From assembly GCF_000739575.1 (NCBI RefSeq), contig NZ_BBJO01000002.1, positions 154,449-218,448 on the forward strand: a stretch of DNA of 64,000 nt. The letters are read 5' to 3'. The DNA is from Halobellus rufus. GTDB lineage: Archaea > Halobacteriota > Halobacteria > Halobacteriales > Haloferacaceae. Made by a program: the position numbers and the translations under genes. Below the pieces are notes generated by a model. The model made no database searches. It was not told the origin of the DNA and saw only the letters and a list, made by a program, of their open reading frames with translations. Of this stretch, positions 25,896 to 34,060 are shown one piece after another (within the stretch, counting starts at the first letter, position 1; each line of letters starts with the position of its first letter).

Positions 25896-25970
25896 GAACA
25901 GACTGACTATTAAATCCATCTATCTCGAACAGATCGTTCATCAAAAAGAAAATTATAGAACATTATGTTC
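25896..25970. promoter_or_regulatory. Operator-like array at the dabBA promoter: GAACA three times, 31 bp apart
   Basis: GAACA begins at 25896, 25927 and 25958, exactly 31 bp apart. Copies two and three are palindromes, GAACAGATCGTTC (25927-25939) and GAACATTATGTTC (25958-25970), of the form GAAC-N5-GTTC. Copy one keeps only the left arm (GAACAGACTGACT). A spacing of 31 bp is three helical turns, so bound proteins would sit on the same DNA face. A minus-strand TTTAAT (25909-25914) between copies one and two may be the dabB TATA box. The nearest regulator gene is the Lrp/AsnC protein 130 bp upstream. Nothing else is seen in the 291-bp gap. Confidence 0.5.
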
Positions 25971-26098
25971 TCGGAGTTCGATTTACGGCGAGAAGCCAAA
26001 CCGCGGTGTCGACGCCCCTGCCGCCCCGCTGTGGCTCTCGATCCCGAGAGCGGCGGAGAGCCACCTGTCGACCCGCCCTGCGACGACGCCCGAGGCGG

Positions 26099-26563
26099 TT
26101 ACGACGAATCGAACTCGCCGAACGGTTTCGTCTCGTGGCTGCGGACGAGCACCTCGTCGGCGACCGTCAGCCCCATCTCCAGTAGTTCCTGGGCGACGGG
26201 CGTGATGTCGTCGTCCGTCTCCCCGACCACGGTGACGAGGAGGTTCCGCTCGCCGGTGACGAGTTCCTGCACCGAGACGACGCCGTCGATCTCGAGGATG
26301 TCCGGGATGAGATCGCCGCGTTCCGGGATCGAGGCCGTGCAGAACAACAGCATCCGGAGGGGGTAGCCGGACGCCTGATAGTCCACGTCCGCGCTGTACC
26401 CTTTGATCATCCCGTCGGATTCGAGCCGCTGGATGCGTTTCCGGACGGTGCTTCCGGACGTCCCGGTCCGCTCGGCGATGTCGCCCGAGGACGTGTTTCG
26501 CGCGTCCTCCTGGAGCGCGTGGAGGATCGCTCTGTCGACGTCGTCGATCTCGTCTTCGGCCAT
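26099..26563 (-). CDS. Lrp/AsnC-family transcriptional regulator next to dabBA
   Basis: 154 residues. An N-terminal HTH at about 8-60 (DRAILHALQEDARNTSSGDIAERTGTSGSTVRKRI) and a RAM/ligand-binding domain from ~65, including GVVSVQELVTGERNLLVTVVGE. The C-terminal ~25 residues add HETKPFGEF. It lies directly upstream of the dabBA promoter on the same strand, with 128 bp to the nearest operator-like site. Known Lrp proteins bind 13-15 bp palindromes in helical phase, which is what is seen there; a role in dab control is an inference. Confidence 0.88.
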   Translation of the reverse strand: MAEDEIDDVDRAILHALQEDARNTSSGDIAERTGTSGSTVRKRIQRLESDGMIKGYSADVDYQASGYPLRMLLFCTASIPERGDLIPDILEIDGVVSVQELVTGERNLLVTVVGETDDDITPVAQELLEMGLTVADEVLVRSHETKPFGEFDSS

Positions 26564-26625
26564 AGCCGGGTGTTCGCGGGTGACGGACTAAGGAACTTCG
26601 CTCGTCGCCGTCCGGGCCGACGGGA

Positions 26626-27387
26626 TCAGTCCGTTCTCGGCACCGCGTACGCGCCGGCGGCGAAGAACGCCGCCGCGAGGACCGCGACCACGAGGAGGTT
26701 CGGCAGCGCGGCCGTCGTCGCCTCGGGATACGTCACCGCGCGGACGCCGCGCGCGACGTAGGTCAGCGGCGACAGTCCGAGCGCCGGCCGGAACCACGCC
26801 GGCAGCAGCTCCGGCGTGACGAACGTCTCCGAGAGGAACAGAAGCGGCAGCGCGATGGCGTTCGAGGCCGCGATGACGCCGTCCTGAGAATCGGCGACGC
26901 GACCGATGATCGCGCCGAGACCGCAGAAGAGCACGACCCCGAGGGCGACGAACGGGACGACGAGCAGCGTCGCGGGCGTCGTCGGGACCGCGGTTCCGGT
27001 GACGAAAACCGACAGCGCGAGCAGGAGCAGCGCCGCGGCTCCGATGACGGCGACGTTGACGAGCGACTGTGCGAGGAGCCACTCCGACCGCGTCAGCGGC
27101 GTCGTCGCCAGCTTCTCGAAGCGGCTCCCCTCGCGGTAGCGCGCCACCGTGCTCCCGATCCGCGACAGCGGCGTGAACAGCACGACGACGGCGAGGTAGC
27201 CCGCGATGTAGTAGCCCTTCGGCTCGGCGAACAGGCCGCCGCCCGTCGGCTGGGTCTGGATCAGCGCCCCGAAGATCACGACGATGATCGCCGGGAAGAA
27301 GAACGTGAAGAAGACCGCCGTCCGTCGTCGGAGGAAGGCGTGCCACGCGGCGACGAACTCCGCGCGGATCCGTCGGCGGCGACTCAT
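26626..27387 (-). CDS. ABC-2 type transporter permease
   Basis: 253 residues with six hydrophobic segments, of the ABC2_membrane family (DrrB/NodJ type). The first cytoplasmic part is basic (MSRRRRIRAEFVAAWHAFLRR). EGSRFEKLATTPLTRSEWLLAQ is the typical coupling region. It pairs with the ATPase directly upstream, overlapping it by 4 nt (ATGA). The pair exports an unknown substrate, probably a lipid, drug or small molecule. The stop is close to the Lrp gene of the dab region but the two units are independent by promoter. Confidence 0.85.
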   Translation of the reverse strand: MSRRRRIRAEFVAAWHAFLRRRTAVFFTFFFPAIIVVIFGALIQTQPTGGGLFAEPKGYYIAGYLAVVVLFTPLSRIGSTVARYREGSRFEKLATTPLTRSEWLLAQSLVNVAVIGAAALLLLALSVFVTGTAVPTTPATLLVVPFVALGVVLFCGLGAIIGRVADSQDGVIAASNAIALPLLFLSETFVTPELLPAWFRPALGLSPLTYVARGVRAVTYPEATTAALPNLLVVAVLAAAFFAAGAYAVPRTD

Positions 27388-28343
27388 CGTCCTCCTCCGC
27401 GCGCGCTGGCGACGTCGTCGTCGCTCTCTCCGAACGACTCCCCTGTGAGTTCGAGGTAGACGTCTTCGAGATCGGGCTGTTTCCACGTCAGCGACTCGAA
27501 CTCGACGCCGCGAGATTCCAGCGCGTTCACGACCTCGTCGATCTCGCGGGGGCCGACGCCCTCGACGGACAGCACGCCGTCCGTCGCCGAGGCCTCGAAC
27601 GGGAAGTCTGCGGTGTCGGCACCGACGTCGCCGAGGCCGGCGAGCGAGCGGGCGTCATCGGTTTCGACGACGAGTCGGCTGCGGCCGCCGTGTTCGCCGA
27701 TGAGTTCCGTCGGTCGCCCGACGGCGACGAGTCGGCCCTCGTTGAGGAACCCGACGCGGTCGGCGAGCCGTTCGACCTCCGCCATCGAGTGGCTCGTCAA
27801 GAACACGGTCGTCCCCCCGTCCGCGAGGTCTTCGAGGAGCGACCACAGCGCGCGGCGGCCCGCCGGATCGATGCCGGTCGTCGGCTCGTCGAGAAAGAGC
27901 ACCTCGGGGTCGTTCACCAGCGCGATCGCGACGCACACCCGGCGTTTCTGCCCGCCCGAGAGCGTCTCGTACCACTGTTCGGCGGCCGCGCCGTCGATGC
28001 CGACGGCGGCGAGTACGTCGTCGGGATCGCGCGCCTCGTCGTAGAGGCCGCCGTACTGCGCGAGCAACTCGCGGGGCGTGAGACGCGCCGCGGGCGAGAA
28101 CGACTGCGGGAGGAGTCCGATCTTCGATTTCTCCACGTCGGCGGGGTCGCTCCCGAGGACGGACACCGAGCCATCGACGGCGGTCGTCCCGGTGAGCGCG
28201 CGCACCAGAGTCGTCTTCCCCGCCCCGTTCGGGCCGACGAGGCCGAACACCGCCCCCCGCTCGACGTCGATGGAGACGCCGTCGAGGGCCGTGACGTCCG
28301 CGTAGGACTTCCGGACTCCGTCGGCGGCGAGTGCCGCTGTCAT
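27384..28343 (-). CDS. ABC transporter ATP-binding protein (drug/lipid exporter type)
   Basis: 319 residues. Walker [10 protein letters not shown] (about 39-47), Q-loop LLPQSFSP, signature LSGGQKRR, Walker B VLFLDEPTTGID and switch His in FLTSHSMAEVE. A ~90-residue C-terminal domain (DUF4162-like) ends in DVYLELTGESF, the sign of the DrrA/CcmA-type exporters. The ATG at 28343 is chosen; a GTG at 28352 would add three residues. Overlaps the permease by 4 nt. Divergent from the sugar dehydrogenase with 117 bp between them, in which I see no clear TATA box. Confidence 0.9.
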   Translation of the reverse strand: MTAALAADGVRKSYADVTALDGVSIDVERGAVFGLVGPNGAGKTTLVRALTGTTAVDGSVSVLGSDPADVEKSKIGLLPQSFSPAARLTPRELLAQYGGLYDEARDPDDVLAAVGIDGAAAEQWYETLSGGQKRRVCVAIALVNDPEVLFLDEPTTGIDPAGRRALWSLLEDLADGGTTVFLTSHSMAEVERLADRVGFLNEGRLVAVGRPTELIGEHGGRSRLVVETDDARSLAGLGDVGADTADFPFEASATDGVLSVEGVGPREIDEVVNALESRGVEFESLTWKQPDLEDVYLELTGESFGESDDDVASARGGGR

Positions 28344-28460
28344 ACGCGCCACTCCGTACCGTCCGATGGTAAGGCGTTCGGATCCGATCGATCGGAGAAC
28401 TGCCCGCTGTCCCCACCGACCGGCCGAACCGCCCTTGTGCGTTCACCCCGTTGCGTCCGT

Positions 28461-29918
28461 ATGGACAGTCGCCGCAGACGGCAGCTCCTCCGGGCCGGCT
28501 TCGCTGCGGGGGTCGCGTCTCTAGCGGGGTGTGCCGGAGTCGAAGCCCCGCAGAGCGGGAACGGTTCGGACGGGTCCGACGAACCGAACGGATCTGACGA
28601 CTCGGATACGACCGAGGCGGACGGCTCCGAGCGCGCCCCGCGGATTCCGACGCCGACCGAGACGGGCGATCCGAGACCTGACCTCGACGGCGCCGCGGTC
28701 GCGTTCGAACCCGTCGCGACGGGGTTCGCCGCACCTCTCGACATCGTCGCCCCCGACGGTACCGACCGGCGCTTCGTCGTCGACCGCGACGGCCGGATCT
28801 GGGAAGTCACCGACGACGGTCGGGCGGACGCCCCCCTCGTCGACCTCTCGGACCGCGTCCTCCTCGGCGGCGAGCGCGGGCTGCTCGGCGCGGCCGCCCA
28901 CCCCGACTTCGCACGGAACGGTCGACTGTACGTCCGCTACAGCGCCGAGTCGCGCGAGGGAACCCCGAACGGCTACAGCCACACGGCCGTCCTCGCGGAA
29001 CTGACGGTCGATCCCGATTCGGGGACGGCTGACGCCGGCGGGGCCGGTGCTGACGACCTCGACGAGCGGGCGATCCTCGAAGTCCCCCAGCCGCAGTCGA
29101 ACCACAACGCCGGCGCACTCGCGTTCGGTCCCGACGGCTACCTCTACGTCGCGTTCGGCGACGGCGGCGGAGCCAACGACGTCGGGACGGGACACGTGCG
29201 GGACTGGTACGCCGCCGTCGACGGCGGGAACGGCCAGGACGTCACCGAGAACCTCCTCGGGAGCGTCCTCCGGATCGACGTCGACGGGCGCGGCGGCGTC
29301 GACGGAACGGACACCGAAAACGGGAGCGAGAAAGCCTACGCGATCCCCGCGGACAACCCGCTCGTCGGGCGCGACGGCCTCCCCGAGCAGTACGCGTGGG
29401 GCTTTCGGAACCCCTGGCGGCTCTCGTTTCACGGCCGGGACTGCTACGTCGCCGACGTCGGACAGGGCGCGTGGGAGGAACTGAACCTCCTCGAACGCGG
29501 CGGCAACTACGGCTGGAACGTCCGCGAGGGAGCGCACTGCTTCCGTTCGGAGGACTGCCCGGTCAGCACTCCCGAGGGACGGCCGTTCCTCGATCCCGTC
29601 GCGGAGTATCCGCACGACGGAGCGGACGTCGCGGGCGTCTCGATCATCGGCGGAGTCGTCGCCGACGGCGAATCGATCGGCGCGCTCGCCGGCGCGTACG
29701 TCTTCGCGGACCTCCTCCCGCGGGGGCGGCTGTTCGCCGTCGACCCCGAGACGAATCCGCCGTGGGAGATCGTCTCCGTCGACGTCGTCGGCGACGGTCT
29801 CGGTCGGTTCGTGCTCGGCTTCGGGCGCGACCAGGACGGCGAGGTGTACGTCCTCACGACCGAGGAGAGCGACGGCGGCGGCGAGACGGGGACGATCGCC
29901 CGGCTCGTTGCTCCCTGA
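28461..29918 (+). CDS. Secreted PQQ-type sugar dehydrogenase, Tat lipoprotein
   Basis: 485 residues of the soluble glucose/sorbosone dehydrogenase β-propeller family. The N-terminus DSRRRRQLLRAGFAAG carries the twin arginines of a Tat signal, then the lipobox LAGC at ~24-27, so it should be exported folded and lipid-anchored. A ~60-residue acidic linker follows. Propeller motifs include GERGLLGAAAHPDF, HNAGALAFGPDGYLYVAFGDGG, and WGFRNPWRLSF with the conserved arginine. No PQQ synthesis genes are in the window, and haloarchaea often lack them, so the cofactor and substrate are uncertain. Confidence 0.85.
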   Translation: MDSRRRRQLLRAGFAAGVASLAGCAGVEAPQSGNGSDGSDEPNGSDDSDTTEADGSERAPRIPTPTETGDPRPDLDGAAVAFEPVATGFAAPLDIVAPDGTDRRFVVDRDGRIWEVTDDGRADAPLVDLSDRVLLGGERGLLGAAAHPDFARNGRLYVRYSAESREGTPNGYSHTAVLAELTVDPDSGTADAGGAGADDLDERAILEVPQPQSNHNAGALAFGPDGYLYVAFGDGGGANDVGTGHVRDWYAAVDGGNGQDVTENLLGSVLRIDVDGRGGVDGTDTENGSEKAYAIPADNPLVGRDGLPEQYAWGFRNPWRLSFHGRDCYVADVGQGAWEELNLLERGGNYGWNVREGAHCFRSEDCPVSTPEGRPFLDPVAEYPHDGADVAGVSIIGGVVADGESIGALAGAYVFADLLPRGRLFAVDPETNPPWEIVSVDVVGDGLGRFVLGFGRDQDGEVYVLTTEESDGGGETGTIARLVAP

Positions 29919-29935
29919 GCGCGCTATCGAACGCG

Positions 29936-30871
29936 TTAGGAACCGTCCTCGTCTTCCGCTGGTGGATCCGACGCGCCGTCGTTCGATGGCGGTGATTCGT
30001 CCGCGGCCGACGTGTCGGAAGCGTCGCCCTCGGCGTCCGCGCCCGACCGCCCGTCGACCTCGTCCTTGATCGAGGCGAGTTCGGCCTCGACGTCGACGCT
30101 CGGTGCGTCCCCGGATTCGCCGTCGTCCTCCGTGGCGTCGTCCGGTTCGCCTGCGGCGGCTTCCTCGGACGTCGCGTCCTCGTCGCGAGCGTCTCGAACG
30201 CTGATCTCGACGCCGGCCGTGCTGGCTTCGGATCCCGAGCGCTCCCGTGTCGACGCCGACTCGCGGTCCGTCCTTCGATACCCGTATCGATCGGCGTCGC
30301 GCTCGCCTGACGCCTCGGCGAGCCGGTCGGAGACCTCCTCGGAGAGCCGCCGGGCGTCTTCGAGGAGGTCCCTGGAGTCGTCGTCCTCCGGGAGGTCGGA
30401 CTCCGAGAGCGCGGTCTGCAGTTCCGAGAGCGCGCGTTCGACGCCGGAGACGGCCCCGCGGCCGACGCCCGCGACGCCGTCGCCCAACCGCGCGGTCGAC
30501 GACCGACCGGTGCGGTCGGAGCCGTCGAACGCGGAGCGGTCGGGATCGGCGAGTCGGAGCGCGCCGCGGAGCAGTTCCAGCGACTGGATCGTCGCTTCGA
30601 GAGTCGAGATCAGCGTCGGCAGCGTGTACCGCTCGGTGAACCGGAGCAGTTCGGATACGGAGGGCGGTCGGGGCGGCCGGGACCGCTCTCGCGAGACGCG
30701 CCGTCGGCTCCGGCGCTCCAGGTCGCCGCGTTCGGCGTCCGGCCGGTCGGTCGTGCCGAGAGTATCGGGGGCGCCGTCGCGGTCGTCGAGTTCGGAGCGG
30801 AGCGCCGTCAGCGTCGCTTCGAGTTCCTCGACGAGCGTCTGGAGGTCCTCGTCGGAATCGCGAGCGGACAT
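29936..30871 (-). CDS. Acidic, partly coiled-coil protein of unknown function
   Basis: 311 residues, mostly Asp, Glu, Ser and Arg. A short coiled coil lies at ~8-30 (DLQTLVEELEATLTALRSEL). The best-ordered segment is at ~75-110 (LLRFTERYTLPTLISTLEAT and onward), probably helical. The C-terminal ~150 residues are disordered and strongly acidic. I know of no function. The ATG is the first of the ordered region. It is convergent with the sugar dehydrogenase (17 bp between stops), and no partner gene is near. Confidence 0.7.
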   Translation of the reverse strand: MSARDSDEDLQTLVEELEATLTALRSELDDRDGAPDTLGTTDRPDAERGDLERRSRRRVSRERSRPPRPPSVSELLRFTERYTLPTLISTLEATIQSLELLRGALRLADPDRSAFDGSDRTGRSSTARLGDGVAGVGRGAVSGVERALSELQTALSESDLPEDDDSRDLLEDARRLSEEVSDRLAEASGERDADRYGYRRTDRESASTRERSGSEASTAGVEISVRDARDEDATSEEAAAGEPDDATEDDGESGDAPSVDVEAELASIKDEVDGRSGADAEGDASDTSAADESPPSNDGASDPPAEDEDGS

Positions 30872-30947
30872 ACCGGGAGATGGCGTCGCTCGGTGAAAAG
30901 CGTATGCGCCGAGCGACTCTCGGCACTCGCGAGCCGGGTCGAGAGCG

Positions 30948-32036
30948 CTAGCGGAACCGACCGCGCTCGTACTGCTTCGGCCACTCGACGTCGACGCCGA
31001 GTTCGTGGGCGGCCTCGAGCGTGAAGTATGGGTTCCGGAGGTGCTCTCTGCCGAGGATCGCCAGGTCGGCGCGTCCGTTTCGGATCAGTTGATCCGCCTG
31101 CTCCGGCGTCGTGATCCCGCCGACGGCTCCGACGGCGGCGTCCGTGGCGTCGGCGACGCGCTCGGCGTAGGGGATCTGGTACCCCGGACCGCTCTCGGGG
31201 ACCTGCTGATCGGGATGGATGCCGCCCGAACTGACGTCGATCAGGTCCGCGCCGGCGTCGGCGAGCAGCGGTACCAGCTGCGCGGAGCCGTCGAGGTCCC
31301 ACGAGGGTCGGTCCGGAAGCCAGTCGGTCGCGGAGATCCGCACGAACACCGGTAGCTCGTCGGGCCACACGTCCCGCACCGTCTCGACCACTTCGAGCGG
31401 GAACCGGGCGCGGTTCTCGAAGCTCCCACCGTACTCGTCGTCCCGGTCGTTGGTGACCGGCGAGAGGAACTCGTGGAGGAGGTACCCGTGCGCGAGGTGC
31501 ACCTCGGCGATCTGGAAGCCGACCTCGTGAGCCCGTTCAGCGGCGAGGCGGAACTGCGCTTTCACGCGGTCCATATCGTCACGCGTCATCGCCTGCGTCG
31601 GGACGGGGTCGCCCTCGGGGTGCGGGTAGGGGTCGGCGCTCGGCGCGAGCACCTCCCAGCCGCCTTCGTCGACGGGGATCGGGGTGCCCCCGTCCCACGG
31701 CGGCGTGACGCTGCCCTTCCGCCCTGCGTGGGCGAGTTGGATCCCCGGGACAGTCCCACGGTCCCGCATAAACGTCACCGTCTCTTCGAGCGCGTCGGCG
31801 TGGTCGTCCGACCAGATCCCGAGGTCGCCCGGAGAAATGCGACCGGCCGGCGAGACGGCGGTCGCCTCCGTCATCACGATACCGGCGCCGCCGACCGCGC
31901 GGCTCCCCAGGTGCACGCGGTGCCACTCGGTCGCGAACCCGTCCTCGGCGGAGTACTGACACATCGGCGAGACCATCACGCGGTTGGGGATGTCGATATC
32001 CCGGAGTGCTAAAGGCGTGAACAACGACTCGGTCAT
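30948..32036 (-). CDS. Old Yellow Enzyme family NADH:flavin oxidoreductase (YqjM-like)
   Basis: 362-residue FMN-binding TIM barrel that reduces activated alkenes using NAD(P)H. YqjM-type residues: SPMCQYS with the FMN-tuning cysteine near residue 26, the VHLAHGYLLHEFLSP histidines, and EYGGSFENRARFPLEV, a family hallmark. The catalytic-site His spacing is conserved (H..H three apart). GGITTPEQADQLI and LAILGREHL form the phosphate site. It stands alone on the minus strand. The substrate is unknown; many such enzymes act on quinones, enones or nitro compounds. Confidence 0.9.
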   Translation of the reverse strand: MTESLFTPLALRDIDIPNRVMVSPMCQYSAEDGFATEWHRVHLGSRAVGGAGIVMTEATAVSPAGRISPGDLGIWSDDHADALEETVTFMRDRGTVPGIQLAHAGRKGSVTPPWDGGTPIPVDEGGWEVLAPSADPYPHPEGDPVPTQAMTRDDMDRVKAQFRLAAERAHEVGFQIAEVHLAHGYLLHEFLSPVTNDRDDEYGGSFENRARFPLEVVETVRDVWPDELPVFVRISATDWLPDRPSWDLDGSAQLVPLLADAGADLIDVSSGGIHPDQQVPESGPGYQIPYAERVADATDAAVGAVGGITTPEQADQLIRNGRADLAILGREHLRNPYFTLEAAHELGVDVEWPKQYERGRFR

Positions 32037-32154
32037 CGTGTGAAAGTCGAACCACGGGAGTAAACACTTGACGTCCCCGGTAGACTGCCCCCCTCGACCC
32101 CACGTTTTAGGCCGACCAAAAGTGTTTTATCCGGCGCACCATCACTCACTGGTG

Positions 32155-32340
32155 ATGAAGCGAACGGATGCCGTTGGAGACGACGGCGGGAGCGAACCAG
32201 GGTTCGACGAACCGACGACAGACGGAGCGGCCGTTTCTGCTCACCAGTCCTCGCCCGACCGCGTCGTCTTCACCGAGGACGGGAACGCTGACGGGTGGAT
32301 CTCGATCGACGCGGCGCTGGCGACGCAGCTTCGACGCTAG
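32155..32340 (+). CDS. Short acidic haloarchaeal protein ending in a VVFTEDGNADGWISID-type motif
   Basis: 61 residues. The C-terminal segment DRVVFTEDGNADGWISIDAAL is the only ordered part and resembles a recurrent haloarchaeal family of short proteins of unknown function. The start is the ATG at 32155, 25-31 nt after GTTTTAT (about 32124-32130), which fits a leaderless gene. The reading frame is open upstream, but the upstream residues match nothing. It is convergent with dpsA. Confidence 0.6.
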   Translation: MKRTDAVGDDGGSEPGFDEPTTDGAAVSAHQSSPDRVVFTEDGNADGWISIDAALATQLRR

Positions 32341-32458
32341 ACGATCGAACCGCGCGGCTGGGACGAAGCGTCAGGTCCGGCGGAAAAGGCGCGTTCTCGG
32401 GTCGGTAGGACTGTTCTAAGACGGTCGCCGGGGACGAGCGCTAGTCTGGATACGGCGT

Positions 32459-32998
32459 CTACGCTTCGGTGACGAGGGTGTCGTCCTCGAGGTAGTGCTC
32501 GACGTGGTGGGCCGCTTCCTCGACGTCTTCGAGGTTCTCTCGAAGCATATGCGCCGTCGTCGGGTCACCGAGGTTCTCGGCCAGTTCGACGTGGTCTCTG
32601 AGCGTCTCGATGATGTCGCCGTACATCTCCATGTCGTTCCGAAGCGACGTGCGGATGTCGTAGACGTCCTCGTCCTCCGGCGTCACCGCGGCCTGTTCCT
32701 CCAGCGCCCCCATTCCCGCGACGGGGACCCCGCCGAGCGCCTGCGCGCGTTCGGCGAGTTCGTCGGCGAACTCCTCTGCCTCCTCGGCGGCATCCCCGAG
32801 GAACAGGTGCAGGTCGCGGAACTCCGCGCCCTCGACGTTCCAGTGGTGCTTCTTCAGCTGGTGGTAGAGAACGTACGTCGACGCGAGGTCCGTGTTCAGC
32901 GCGTCGACGAGCTGTGTCGCCTTCTCCGAGTCGATCCGGAGCGCTTCGCTTCCCTCGACTTCGCCCGCGTGCTGTCGGACCGTCTTCTGGGTACTCAT
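32459..32998 (-). CDS. dpsA: DNA-protecting ferritin-like protein DpsA
   Basis: 179-residue dodecameric iron-storage protein that oxidises Fe2+ with peroxide and protects DNA. The ferroxidase residues between subunits are seen: HHWNVEG (His and Asp/Glu neighbours) and DLHLFLGDAAEEAEEFADELAERA with the conserved acidic DxxxE pattern. In Halobacterium, DpsA is induced by iron and oxidative conditions. A palindrome CGAAAG-ATTC-CTTTCG (33044-33059) and a TTAAT(A)-type TATA lie within 60 bp upstream of the start. The ATG at 32998 opens the family N-terminus MSTQKTVRQ. Confidence 0.93.
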   Translation of the reverse strand: MSTQKTVRQHAGEVEGSEALRIDSEKATQLVDALNTDLASTYVLYHQLKKHHWNVEGAEFRDLHLFLGDAAEEAEEFADELAERAQALGGVPVAGMGALEEQAAVTPEDEDVYDIRTSLRNDMEMYGDIIETLRDHVELAENLGDPTTAHMLRENLEDVEEAAHHVEHYLEDDTLVTEA

Positions 32999-33043
32999 TG
33001 CAGTCTCTACTTGGATCGCCAGCAACTTAATACTTTGACCGAA

Positions 33044-33059
33044 CGAAAGATTCCTTTCG
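33044..33059. promoter_or_regulatory. Palindrome upstream of dpsA
   Basis: CGAAAG (33044-33049), spacer ATTC, CTTTCG (33054-33059): arms are perfect inverted repeats. It lies ~11-25 bp upstream of the minus-strand TATA-like element (about 33027-33034) and 46-61 bp before the dpsA start. It is a candidate binding site for an iron- or peroxide-responsive regulator. No direct proof. Confidence 0.4.
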
Positions 33060-33111
33060 CAAACGCGAACAAAATCTTATCACATCGAGGCAAGCGGATC
33101 GAAGCCGACGC

Positions 33112-33903
33112 TCAGTCCGTCGCCAACTCGACGTCTTCTATGGGGCGTGCGAACTCCACGATCGTCCCGTCGTGACGGCACCGTTCGAGCGCGTGTTTCG
33201 CGTCCATCCCGGCCTCGTGCGGCGTCTCCGCGGTGCCGACGCCGACTTTGAGTTCGACGCCCGCCTCGGCTTCCACGTGGTCGATCGCCTCCCGGTAGTC
33301 GTCGGCGTCCATCGCGGGACAGATCGAGATGATGTTGTCGCCGCCGACGAAGAAGGAGAGCGCGCCGTACTCTTCGCGGAGGTACCGCATCAGGGTCGCG
33401 TACCCCTGTTCGATCTGGATGAAGGAGTCGAACTCGTTGAGTCGGTCCGTGTACTTGCCGGTAGCGTCGTTGACGTCGAAGTGGGCGATCTGGACGTCCT
33501 CGTCGGTGCGGTCGCCGCCCGAGAGGTAGCCGCCGTTCCGCACTTCCCGCCGGTCGCCGTCCTGTGCGGAGCCCTCGCGCTGGAGCCCCTCGGTCGCCGC
33601 TTCGAGCGCTTCGACCGGCGCGGCGTCGACGCCCGTGGCGAGGCTGATCGTGACCGGGTACCGGTTCCCGATCGACTCCTGCAGGAGCGCGTGGTCCTCG
33701 GCGTCGAGCCCGTTCGTGATCGCCACCATATTGTCGAACCGCGTGAAGAAGACGTAGCCGTCGCGGCTCCCGACGAACTGGGCCAGGTCCGCGAAGAGAC
33801 GGGACTGGAGCGTCTGGAGGTCCATCTCCCGGCGGGGTTCCGGCGTCACCGTCCACGGCCCGTAGTTGTCGATCTGGATGAGGGTGAGCTGAGCGTTCGT
33901 CAC
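33112..33903 (-). CDS. gch3: GTP cyclohydrolase III
   Basis: 263 residues. Converts GTP to 2-amino-5-formylamino-6-ribosylaminopyrimidinone phosphate, the first step of archaeal riboflavin and F420 synthesis (EC 3.5.4.29). The two-domain fold is duplicated: first YVFFTRFDNMVAITNG, second YGALSFFVGGDNIISICPA. The latter holds the acidic residues for metal and GTP, as in the Methanocaldococcus enzyme. The start ATG sits ~20-30 nt after the palindromic TATA GCATATATGC (33923-33932), so the mRNA is leaderless. A riboflavin link with ribH (6.6 kb) is metabolic, not by position. Confidence 0.93.
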   Translation of the reverse strand: MTNAQLTLIQIDNYGPWTVTPEPRREMDLQTLQSRLFADLAQFVGSRDGYVFFTRFDNMVAITNGLDAEDHALLQESIGNRYPVTISLATGVDAAPVEALEAATEGLQREGSAQDGDRREVRNGGYLSGGDRTDEDVQIAHFDVNDATGKYTDRLNEFDSFIQIEQGYATLMRYLREEYGALSFFVGGDNIISICPAMDADDYREAIDHVEAEAGVELKVGVGTAETPHEAGMDAKHALERCRHDGTIVEFARPIEDVELATD

Positions 33904-33922
33904 ATCCGTTCCGTAGGACCTC

Positions 33923-33932
33923 GCATATATGC
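33923..33932. promoter_or_regulatory. Palindromic TATA box of gch3
   Basis: GCATATATGC, a perfect 10-bp palindrome, ~20-30 nt before the gch3 ATG on the minus strand. Because it is symmetrical it could also drive the plus strand, but the HAD gene ATG is ~130 bp away, so that use is doubtful. Confidence 0.5.
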
Positions 33933-34060
33933 CTCTTTCCGTATCAGATCAGTTTGCCTTCTCACATTTGGAACGAAGCCGGGAAGACCGGCTACCGTCC
34001 CATCGGGACCGTTCGTCTTCGGCCGCTACGTTCAACAGCCAGTCGGCCCAAGCGGCCCCA

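Noticed and set aside
33929..34060. Upstream ATG for the HAD phosphatase (44 extra residues).
   Set aside because: It lies inside the gch3 TATA palindrome and encodes residues unlike the family; the ATG at 34061 fits.
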